A stretch of DNA of 5,476 bases from Thermodesulfobacteriota bacterium (GTDB taxonomy: Bacteria; Desulfobacterota; Thermodesulfobacteria; Thermodesulfobacteriales; Thermodesulfobacteriaceae): NCBI GenBank assembly GCA_003641645.1, contig QNAZ01000068.1, forward strand, positions 1-5,476. Direction: 5' to 3'. This document shows, one piece after another, positions 1-5,476 of the stretch. Made by a program: the position numbers and the translations under genes. Within the stretch, counting starts at the first letter, position 1. Every line of letters begins with the position of its first letter. The notes under the pieces were generated by a model. It was not told the DNA's origin. It ran no database searches and worked only from the letters and a program-made list of their open reading frames with translations.

Positions 1-10
1 AGGGAGGAGA
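1..10 (+). promoter_or_regulatory. Shine-Dalgarno site of pnp
   Basis: The window opens with AGGGAGGAGA, a near-perfect match to the ribosome-binding consensus. AGGAG at 5-9 lies nine bases before the ATG at 19, which supports that start. It is by far the strongest ribosome binding site in the window. The upstream neighbour is outside the window; in many bacteria it is rpsO, but that cannot be seen here. Confidence 0.85.
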
Positions 11-18
11 TTTATTAT

Positions 19-876
19 ATGGAAAAAATTGAGATAGATATTGATTCTTCAGCTCCCATTATTATTGAAACTGGAGAATATGCTAAACTTGCTGATGGAT
101 CAATAATTGTTAAACAAGGGGATACAGCAGTTTTAGTAACTGCTGTAATGGGTGAAAATTTGGTTGAAGGAATAGATTTTATTCCTCTCTCAGTAGATTA
201 TAGGGAACAAGCTTCTGCCTGGGGAAAGATTCCAGGAGGATTTATAAAAAGAGAAGGCAAACCCACAGATAGAGAAGTTTTAGTTTCTCGTTTGATAGAT
301 CGTTCTATAAGACCTCTTTTTCCTGAAGGCTTTTTTTATGACATAGTTATCACTGCTCTTACATTATCTGCTGATGAAAAATATGATCCTGATATTCTTT
401 CTATTATAGGAGCTTCTGCAGCTTTACACATTTCTAAAATTCCTTTTGACGGACCTATAGCAGGTATAAGAATTGCGAGAATAAATGGAGAATTTTATAT
501 TAATCCTACCTATGAAGAAAGACAGAAGGCAGATTTAGATTTAGTAGTTGTTTGTTCTAAAGATGCGATTGTTATGGTTGAAGGAGGAGGGAAAGAAGTA
601 GAAGAGAAAGCTATTACAGAAGCACTTTATTTAGCTTTGAAAAAATGTCAACCTTTGATAGAAGCACAAGAAACTTTAAGAAAACATATAGGAGTTTCTA
701 AAAAAGAGATACACCCTTTAGATCTACCAGAAGAGATTAAAAATTCTTTAAAAGAATTCTGTTATGAAAAAATAATTAGAACATTAGAAATTTCTGATAA
801 AAGGTTGAGAAAAGAATTCCTTGATAAAATTTTAGAAGAATTTATAACAACCTTAGAAAATCAAAATATTAACTAA
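19..876 (+). CDS. pnp: Polyribonucleotide nucleotidyltransferase (PNPase), N-terminal part; gene interrupted by in-frame TAA
   Basis: This is the first 285 residues of PNPase, the cytoplasmic 3'-to-5' exoribonuclease that uses phosphate to release nucleoside diphosphates from RNA and can also run in reverse. The first RNase PH-like domain spans about residues 12-215. The opening ETGEYAKLADGS...GDTAVLVTAV and the RNA-binding loop region GGFIKREGKPTDREVLVSRLIDRSIRPLFP (residues 73-102) are typical of the family; FIKR stands where FFRR or FFKR is usual. Residues from about 235 form the start of the helical domain between the two RNase PH halves. The reading then stops at TAA 874-876, where family members continue for about 400 more residues. 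The missing part follows at once in the same frame. The ATG at 19 has an excellent ribosome binding site. In this family the first half is structural and RNA-binding and does not carry the phosphorolytic site, so this piece alone should be inactive. Identity is certain; whether it is a separate protein, a truncated product or an artefact is open. Confidence 0.93.
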   Translation: MEKIEIDIDSSAPIIIETGEYAKLADGSIIVKQGDTAVLVTAVMGENLVEGIDFIPLSVDYREQASAWGKIPGGFIKREGKPTDREVLVSRLIDRSIRPLFPEGFFYDIVITALTLSADEKYDPDILSIIGASAALHISKIPFDGPIAGIRIARINGEFYINPTYEERQKADLDLVVVCSKDAIVMVEGGGKEVEEKAITEALYLALKKCQPLIEAQETLRKHIGVSKKEIHPLDLPEEIKNSLKEFCYEKIIRTLEISDKRLRKEFLDKILEEFITTLENQNIN

Positions 877-882
877 GTTTAT
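874..882 (+). other. In-frame stop codon splitting pnp, plus the six bases to the next possible start
   Basis: The frame reads ...AAT ATT AAC TAA GTT TAT TTG AAT TAT... The ATG at 19 and the TTG at 883 are 864 bases apart, exactly 288 codons, so there is no frameshift. If the TAA were a sense codon, the gene would encode about 702 residues, the usual PNPase length. TAA is one substitution from AAA, GAA or CAA, all plausible in this variable, charged linker. TAA also ends the second half of pnp, the purine nucleoside phosphorylase and RNase G here, so it is an ordinary stop in this organism. A substitution, sequencing error or genuine split are all possible. Confidence 0.9.
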
Positions 883-2127
883 TTGAATTATTTTTATAAA
901 AAATTAATCAGTCAAATTTTGAGAAAAAAACTTTTTGAAGAAGGAAAAAGAATAGATGGAAGGACTCCTGATGAAATAAGACCTATAGAAATTAAAATTC
1001 ATCCTTTTGAAAGACCTCATGGAAGTGCTATTTTTACTCGTGGACAAACTCAAGTTTTTGCAACAGTTACTCTTGGATCTCAAGAAGAGGCACAATTAGT
1101 TGAAAGTATTTATGAAGGAGAAACCTTTAAAAGATTTATGCTTCATTATAATTTTCCACCTTTTTGCACAGGAGATGCAAGACCCTGGGGACCACCAAGA
1201 AGAAGAGAAATAGGACATGGAGCTTTAGCTGAAAGAGCTTTAGAACCTTTTATCCCATCTGAAGAAGAATTCCCCTATATAATTAGAATTGTTGCTAATG
1301 TGCTTGAATCTAATGGATCTTCTTCTATGGCAACTGTGTGTGCAGGTTCTCTTGCTCTTTTTGATGCAGGTGTTCCTCTGGCTAAACATGTAGCTGGAAT
1401 TGCAATGGGACTTATTGTTGAAGGAGATAAATACATAATTCTAACAGATATTTTAGGAGAAGAAGATCAATTGGGAGATATGGATTTTAAAGTTGCAGGG
1501 ACAAGAAAAGGAATTACCAGTATCCAAATGGATATAAAAATAAAAGGATTAAAAAAAGAGATTATGGAAGAAGCATTATTAAAAGCTAAAAAAGCCCGTT
1601 TATTTATCTTAGATAAAATGTATTCAGTAATTCCTGAACCTCGAAAAGAACTTTCACCTTATGCACCAAAAATTGAAATTATTAGTGTTCCAGAAGATAA
1701 AGCATTCTTAATTATAGGTCCTGGAGGAAAAACAGTTAAAGAAATTAGAGAAAAAACTAATACTATAATATGGGTTCTTGATGGAGGAAAAGTCTCCATA
1801 ACTGGACAGAGAAAAGAAGATATAGAGGCAGCTAAAAAAGCAATAGAAGCTATAGTTGCTGAAGTAGAAGTAGGAAAAATTTATGAAGGAAAAATTACAA
1901 GAATAGAACCTTATGGACTCTTTGTAGAAGTTTTTCCTGGTAAAATAGGACTTTTACATATTTCAAAAATGGAGAATCCTCCTAAGGATTTAAAATCAGC
2001 TTATGCTATTGGAGAAACAATAAAAGTAAAAGTTTTAGAACTTGATGAACTCGGAAGACCTAAATTTACTACTAAATTTAAAAACGGAGAAGATATAACT
2101 AATGGAAAAAGAGAATCAATACTTTAA
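883..2127 (+). CDS. pnp: Polyribonucleotide nucleotidyltransferase (PNPase), C-terminal part with catalytic, KH and S1 domains
   Basis: This segment continues PNPase in the same frame after the TAA. From the TTG at 883 it encodes 414 residues. In order they are the end of the helical linker (1-20), the second RNase PH-like domain from GKRIDGR (21-27) to about 250, a KH domain (about 264-325, GPGG loop at 279-282) and an S1 RNA-binding domain (about 329-398). The catalytic landmarks are intact: RRREIGHG at 106-113, ESNGSSSMA at 142-150, and DILGEEDQLGDMDFKVAG at 189-206, with D195, D201 and K203 matching E. coli D486, D492 and K494. Nothing suggests decay. The start is uncertain: TTG 883 has only a weak TAAG match upstream, TTG 919 has none, and the first ATG (1138) would cut into the domain. 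Translation could come from reinitiation after the TAA, from readthrough, or not occur. Its end overlaps the next gene by 26 bases. Family identity is certain; independent expression is not. Confidence 0.9.
   Translation: MNYFYKKLISQILRKKLFEEGKRIDGRTPDEIRPIEIKIHPFERPHGSAIFTRGQTQVFATVTLGSQEEAQLVESIYEGETFKRFMLHYNFPPFCTGDARPWGPPRRREIGHGALAERALEPFIPSEEEFPYIIRIVANVLESNGSSSMATVCAGSLALFDAGVPLAKHVAGIAMGLIVEGDKYIILTDILGEEDQLGDMDFKVAGTRKGITSIQMDIKIKGLKKEIMEEALLKAKKARLFILDKMYSVIPEPRKELSPYAPKIEIISVPEDKAFLIIGPGGKTVKEIREKTNTIIWVLDGGKVSITGQRKEDIEAAKKAIEAIVAEVEVGKIYEGKITRIEPYGLFVEVFPGKIGLLHISKMENPPKDLKSAYAIGETIKVKVLELDELGRPKFTTKFKNGEDITNGKRESIL
2086..2090 (+). promoter_or_regulatory. Ribosome binding site of the purine nucleoside phosphorylase gene
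   Basis: GGAGA lies inside the end of the pnp coding region, eleven bases before the ATG at 2102. It supports that start even though it forces a 26-base overlap with pnp, and it implies translation coupled to the C-terminal part of pnp. Confidence 0.55.
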
Positions 2128-2938
2128 AAAAGTTGAAGAAACCTATCAATTTTTAAAAGAAAAAGTTTCTCTTTCTCCAGATATAGTTATTACTCTTGGC
2201 ACAGGTCTTTCATCTCTGGGGGAAAAGGTAAAAAAGGTAAAGACTTTCCCTTATAAAGAAATTCCAAATTTTCCAGTTTCTACAGTAGAAACTCATAAAG
2301 GAGAACTTATTTTTGGATTCTTAGAAAATAAAAAAATAGCAGTTTTACAAGGAAGATTTCATTATTATGAAGGCTATTCTACTAAAGAACTCACTTTTCC
2401 TTTAAGGGTTCTTACTCTTTTTAAACCCAAAATTTATATTGTTTCTAATGCTGCAGGAGGATTAAACTTAACTTTTAAATCTGGTGATATAATGATTATA
2501 AAAGATCATATAAATTTAATTCCTGATAATCCTTTGAGAGGAATAAATAATGAAAAATGGGGTCCAAGGTTTCCTGACATGTCAAGAGCTTATGATTTGG
2601 AACTGAGAGAATTATTTAAAAAAGTTGCTCAAAAACTTAATGAAGAAATAAAAGAAGGAGTTTATGTAGCAATTCCAGGTCCCAGTTTGGAAACACCTGC
2701 TGAAACAAAATTTTTGAAAATAATAGGAGCAGATGCAGTTGGTATGTCAACAGTTCCAGAAGTTATAGTAGCAGTTCATGCAGGACTTAAAGTTTTGGGA
2801 ATATCAATTATTTCTAATGTTAATGATCCAGATAACTTTAAACCTATACTTTTTTCCGAAGTAGTGGAACAATCTAAAAAAACTGAAAAAAGGCTGGAAA
2901 AGTTAATAAGGGCATTTATTAGAGAATTAAGTCTTTAA
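2102..2938 (+). CDS. Purine nucleoside phosphorylase (trimeric PNP/MTAP family)
   Basis: This 278-residue protein cleaves purine nucleosides with phosphate to give the free base and (deoxy)ribose 1-phosphate, a cytoplasmic salvage reaction. Its length and motifs fit the trimeric PNP/MTAP family: TLGTGLSSLG (31-40, phosphate loop), H65 in ETHKGEL, QGRFHYYEGYS (83-93), SNAAGG (115-120), GPSLETPAE (193-201, with the base-binding Glu at 197) and VGMSTVPEV (213-221, with ribose-contacting M215). The base-specificity position is N239 in ISNVND. In human PNP this Asn (N243) recognises 6-oxopurines, whereas methylthioadenosine phosphorylases have Asp there, so guanosine or inosine are the likely substrates; this is inference from one site. 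The ATG at 2102 lies within the last 26 bases of pnp, and RNase G follows after three bases. The placement between two RNA-decay genes suits recycling of purines from degraded RNA. The symbol punA would fit, but bacterial naming varies, so it is left blank. Confidence 0.9.
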   Translation: MEKENQYFKKVEETYQFLKEKVSLSPDIVITLGTGLSSLGEKVKKVKTFPYKEIPNFPVSTVETHKGELIFGFLENKKIAVLQGRFHYYEGYSTKELTFPLRVLTLFKPKIYIVSNAAGGLNLTFKSGDIMIIKDHINLIPDNPLRGINNEKWGPRFPDMSRAYDLELRELFKKVAQKLNEEIKEGVYVAIPGPSLETPAETKFLKIIGADAVGMSTVPEVIVAVHAGLKVLGISIISNVNDPDNFKPILFSEVVEQSKKTEKRLEKLIRAFIRELSL

Positions 2939-2941
2939 AAA

Positions 2942-4405
2942 ATGGAAAAACTGTTAATAAGTTACACACCCTTTGAAATTAGAGTTGGTCTTATAGAAGG
3001 TAATCAATTAGTGGAATTTTATGTAGAAAGACCTTCTGAAAAAGGATTGGTAGGTAATATTTATAAAGGCAAAGTGGTAAGAGTTGTCCCAGGTATTAAT
3101 TCAGCTTTTTTAGATTTAGGTTTACCAAGAACTGCTTTTCTTTTTGGTGATGATATTATGCCTTCAGCTGAAGTAGATTGGGATAAAGAGAGTATAGTTA
3201 TTACTAATTTACATGAAGTTTTAAAAGAAGGACAAGAAATTTTGGTTCAAGTAATAAAAGAACCAATAGGAAATAAAGGTGCAAGGGTTTCAACAAATCT
3301 TACTTTACCTGGTCATTATTTAGTTTACCTTCCTTATATGAATCATGTAGGTATTTCAAGGAAAATTAAAGATGAAAAAGATAGAAAAAGGTTAAAGGAA
3401 ATAGTAGAAAAAATCAAACCACCTAATACAGGATGGATCATTAGAACTGCAGCGGTTGAGGCTTTTCAAGAGGATTTAAAAATTGAGATGGAATTTCTTT
3501 TATGTCTTTGGCAAGAAATTAAGGAAAAAGCAGAAAAAGTAAAAGCTCCAGCTCTTATTTATGAAGAGTTAAATATAGCTTTAAGAGCCATAAGAGATAT
3601 TTTTAATAAACAAATTTCAGCTATTATAGTAGATAATAAAGAATTTTATGAAAATATTAAAAATTTTTTAGAAAGATTTTTCCCTCATCTTGTTCCTTAT
3701 GTAGAACTTTATGATGCATCTGAAGACATTTTTACAGCTCATGGAATTCAAATAGACATAAAGAAAATACTTTCTCGAAAAGTGTGGTTAAAATCAGGAG
3801 GGTTTATTGTGATTGAACCATGTGAAGCCTTTACAGCGATTGATGTTAATACAGGAAGATATACAGGCACTAAAGAGCTTGAAGACACAGTTTTTAAAAT
3901 AAACTTAGAAGCTGCAGAAGAAATTGCTTATCAATTAAGATTAAGAAATATTGGAGGGCTTATTATTATTGATTTTATAGATATGGATAATCCAGAACAT
4001 CAAGAATTAGTTCTTCAAACTTTAAAAGAAGCACTAAAAAAGGATAAAGCTAAACATAGTTTTCTTCCTATATCTCCCTTTGGAATTCTTCAGATGACAA
4101 GAGAAAGAAAAAGAGAGTCCCTTTATCAAGTATTTTATGAAACTTGTCCTTATTGTTATGGAGAGGCAAAAATAAAAAGTAAGAGAACTATTTATTATGA
4201 AATATTAAGAAAACTAATGAAAATGGGTTCACATATAAAAAATAAAAAAATAGAAATAGAAATCCATCCTGACCTTTCTGAAATAATAGGTGAGGAAATT
4301 TATTATTTAGAGGATTTAGAAAAAAAATATAATTTTACAGCTATTTTAAAACCTAATAAAGAATTTCATATCTCTGAATATAAATTTCATATCCTTTCAG
4401 AATAA
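2942..4405 (+). CDS. rng: Ribonuclease G (Rne/Rng family endoribonuclease)
   Basis: This endoribonuclease cuts AU-rich single-stranded RNA, prefers substrates with a 5' monophosphate, and works in rRNA maturation and mRNA decay. At 487 residues it matches E. coli RNase G (489) and aligns over its whole length; it lacks the long C-terminal scaffold of RNase E. The start LISYTPFEIRVGLIEG is typical. An S1 domain spans about 36-125 (GLVGNIYKGKVVRVVPG at 35-51). IIRTAA (166-171) holds the 5'-phosphate pocket residues R168 and T169. The DNase I-like catalytic domain has D301 in AIDVNTG and D344 in IIIDFIDM, the two Mg-binding aspartates. The zinc-link motif CPYC (C402, C405) supports dimerisation. 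All key residues are present. The ATG at 2942 lies three bases after the preceding stop, with only a weak AGAGA about 16 bases upstream, so translational coupling is likely. Being in one operon with pnp puts two partners of RNA turnover under common control. Confidence 0.96.
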   Translation: MEKLLISYTPFEIRVGLIEGNQLVEFYVERPSEKGLVGNIYKGKVVRVVPGINSAFLDLGLPRTAFLFGDDIMPSAEVDWDKESIVITNLHEVLKEGQEILVQVIKEPIGNKGARVSTNLTLPGHYLVYLPYMNHVGISRKIKDEKDRKRLKEIVEKIKPPNTGWIIRTAAVEAFQEDLKIEMEFLLCLWQEIKEKAEKVKAPALIYEELNIALRAIRDIFNKQISAIIVDNKEFYENIKNFLERFFPHLVPYVELYDASEDIFTAHGIQIDIKKILSRKVWLKSGGFIVIEPCEAFTAIDVNTGRYTGTKELEDTVFKINLEAAEEIAYQLRLRNIGGLIIIDFIDMDNPEHQELVLQTLKEALKKDKAKHSFLPISPFGILQMTRERKRESLYQVFYETCPYCYGEAKIKSKRTIYYEILRKLMKMGSHIKNKKIEIEIHPDLSEIIGEEIYYLEDLEKKYNFTAILKPNKEFHISEYKFHILSE

Positions 4406-4407
4406 GG
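4404..4407 (+). promoter_or_regulatory. Ribosome binding site of gmhB, overlapping the rng stop codon
   Basis: AAGG shares its first two bases with the TAA that ends rng and lies five bases before the ATG at 4413. It supports that start and suggests that ribosomes finishing rng start gmhB. Confidence 0.5.
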
Positions 4408-4412
4408 CTTTT

Positions 4413-4976
4413 ATGAGATATCCAGCAATATTTTTAGATAGAGATGGCACTTTAAATGAAGAAGTAGGTTATATTAATGATCTTTCCCGTTTAAGGCTTT
4501 TACCACGAGTTGCAGAAGCATTAAAACTTCTCAAAAATTATGGATTTAAATTAATTGTAATTACTAATCAAAGTGGTCCTGCAAGAGGTTATTTTCCCGA
4601 AAAATTAGTTTTTGAAGCTAATGCTCTTTTACAAAAAAGATTAAAAAGAAAAGGAGTAACTATAGATGACTTTTTTGTTTGTTTACATCATCCAGAAGAA
4701 AATTGTTCTTGTAGGAAACCAAAACCTGGTCTTATATTGCAAGCTTTAAAAAAATATCCTATAGATCTTAAAAAATCTTATTTAATAGGAGATAAAATTA
4801 TTGATATAGAAACAGCACAAAATATCGGAATTAAAGGGATTCTTGTTCTTACAGGATATGGGAAAGGAGAACTTAAATATGTAGCTCCTAAAAAGGGCAT
4901 TAAACCTTATTTTGTAGCAAAGGATTTAAAAGAAGCTGCTGAATTTATTATAAAAGACTATTCTAAAGAAAAGTGA
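4413..4976 (+). CDS. gmhB: D-glycero-D-manno-heptose 1,7-bisphosphate 7-phosphatase (HAD family)
   Basis: This 187-residue cytoplasmic phosphatase removes the 7-phosphate from D-glycero-D-manno-heptose 1,7-bisphosphate, an intermediate step towards ADP-L-glycero-D-manno-heptose for the LPS inner core. It belongs to the HAD superfamily, subfamily IIIA. Motif I is FLDRDGTLN (7-15) with nucleophile D9 and acid/base D11; motif II is ITNQSG (50-55); motif III has K102/K104 in RKPKPG; motif IV is GDKIID (126-131). The structural zinc site of GmhB is present as C90-x-H92 and C98-x-C100, with a five-residue spacer rather than the twelve-residue one of E. coli; short spacers of this kind are, as I recall, common outside enterobacteria. 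The length is normal (E. coli 191). The next gene, a heptosyltransferase, overlaps its stop, which strongly supports the LPS role. The alternative of a histidinol phosphatase, a close relative, is less likely in this setting. Anomer preference (beta for LPS, alpha for GDP-heptose) cannot be read safely from the sequence. Confidence 0.9.
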   Translation: MRYPAIFLDRDGTLNEEVGYINDLSRLRLLPRVAEALKLLKNYGFKLIVITNQSGPARGYFPEKLVFEANALLQKRLKRKGVTIDDFFVCLHHPEENCSCRKPKPGLILQALKKYPIDLKKSYLIGDKIIDIETAQNIGIKGILVLTGYGKGELKYVAPKKGIKPYFVAKDLKEAAEFIIKDYSKEK

Positions 4977-5476
4977 AACTTTTAATAATAAAACTATCAT
5001 CCTTAGGAGATGTTGTTCAGACTTTACCATCTTTAACTTTATTAAAAAAATATTTTCCTTCTTCTCAAATTGATTGGATTGTAGATGAAAGAAATGCTGA
5101 AATTTTGAAAGACCATCCCTATATAAATAAACTTATAATCTTTTCTAATGATACTCTTTTTTCATTTCAAAAATTTTTTAGATTTTTGAAAAATTTAAGA
5201 TCAGAAAAATATGATGCAGTAATTGATTATCAAGGACTATTTAAAAGTGGTATTATTACAGGATTGGCAAAAACAAAATATAAAATAGGATTTTCAAATC
5301 ATAGAGAAGGAAGTCCTCTTTTTTATAATTTTAAGTTACCACCTTATGATAAGAATTTACATGCAGTAAAAAGATATTTAATTCTTACAAAAAAAGTAAT
5401 AGAAATTTTAGGAAAATTTGAATATTTAGAACCTTTTGAAGAAATACCAGATCCAATTTTTTCTTCAGATATATTA
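4973..5476 (+). CDS. waaC: ADP-heptose:LPS heptosyltransferase, WaaC type (partial, 3' end beyond window)
   Basis: The first 168 codons are open to the window edge. The start is GTG 4973, whose GTGA overlaps the TGA stop of gmhB, a classic coupled junction. The N-terminus MKLLIIKLSSLGDVVQTLP is the signature of glycosyltransferase family 9. Its D13 matches the catalytic base D13 of E. coli heptosyltransferase I. Further WaaC-like stretches are IDWIVDE (35-41), YDAVIDYQGLFKSG (about 79-92), a REGSPLFYN segment and a later HAVKRY. The enzyme transfers L-glycero-D-manno-heptose from ADP-heptose to Kdo of lipid A-core at the inner face of the inner membrane; no signal peptide or membrane segment is seen, as expected for a peripheral enzyme. 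Family members run to about 320-350 residues, so about half is missing, including the nucleotide-binding domain. WaaC fits better than WaaF because of the SSLGDV and DYQGLFKS stretches, but without the C-terminal half WaaF or another GT9 enzyme cannot be excluded. Confidence 0.85.
   Translation, partial: MKLLIIKLSSLGDVVQTLPSLTLLKKYFPSSQIDWIVDERNAEILKDHPYINKLIIFSNDTLFSFQKFFRFLKNLRSEKYDAVIDYQGLFKSGIITGLAKTKYKIGFSNHREGSPLFYNFKLPPYDKNLHAVKRYLILTKKVIEILGKFEYLEPFEEIPDPIFSSDIL

Noticed and set aside
874..876. TAA reassigned to an amino acid
   Set aside because: TAA also ends the second half of pnp, the purine nucleoside phosphorylase and RNase G at exactly the expected protein lengths, so it acts as a normal stop.
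877..882. Promoter or terminator between the two pnp pieces
   Set aside because: There are only six bases between the TAA and the TTG, and no inverted repeat or T-run pair that could form a terminator was seen around them; local AT-richness makes any promoter-like match meaningless.
870..890. Programmed frameshift or indel in pnp
   Set aside because: Both halves are in the same frame (864 bases apart, divisible by three), so only a single codon is affected and no shift is needed.
904..1095. A 63-codon minus-strand reading frame opposite the start of the second PNPase half
   Set aside because: It lies wholly within a strongly conserved PNPase domain on the other strand, shows no recognisable motif and looks like low-complexity Ser/Phe/Lys translation of AT-rich antisense DNA.
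2102..2938. Methylthioadenosine phosphorylase instead of purine nucleoside phosphorylase
   Set aside because: The base-recognition position has Asn (N239 in ISNVND), as in PNP, not the Asp expected for methylthioadenosine phosphorylase. The call rests on one key site, so some doubt remains.
2942..4405. RNase E rather than RNase G
   Set aside because: The protein ends at 487 residues shortly after the zinc-link region and its small C-terminal domain, with no scaffold extension, and aligns end to end with RNase G.

Overview
The window is one gene-dense, plus-strand block of bacterial DNA. It is AT-rich (roughly 30% G+C by eye, not counted). Proteins are rich in Lys, Glu and Ile, arginine is mostly AGA/AGG, and genes overlap or lie within a few bases of each other. 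A complete RNase G, a heptose bisphosphate phosphatase and an ADP-heptose transferase point to a Gram-negative, LPS-making bacterium. The composition suggests a thermophile; something like the Thermodesulfobacteria would fit, but that is a guess.

Layout, all on +: a strong ribosome binding site (1-10); the N-terminal part of polynucleotide phosphorylase (PNPase, 19-876); an in-frame TAA (874-876); the rest of PNPase in the same reading frame (from about 883 to 2127); a purine nucleoside phosphorylase (2102-2938); RNase G (2942-4405); the heptose phosphatase GmhB (4413-4976); and a heptosyltransferase of the WaaC type starting at GTG 4973 and running off the window at 5476. No gap between genes exceeds 10 bases, and I see no internal promoter, terminator, RNA gene, repeat, mobile element or CRISPR array.

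The genes form two functional groups in what looks like one transcription unit. The first is RNA decay and nucleotide recycling: PNPase (3'-to-5' phosphorolysis), RNase G (5'-end-sensing endonuclease) and a phosphorylase that cleaves purine nucleosides. The second is LPS inner-core heptose: GmhB makes a precursor of ADP-heptose and the WaaC-type enzyme transfers heptose to the core.

The one real anomaly is the PNPase gene. A single TAA divides an otherwise complete, well-conserved gene of about 702 codons without any frame change, in the helical linker between its two RNase PH-like halves. It is either a nonsense mutation or sequence error, or a true two-chain PNPase. I see no undescribed system beyond that.
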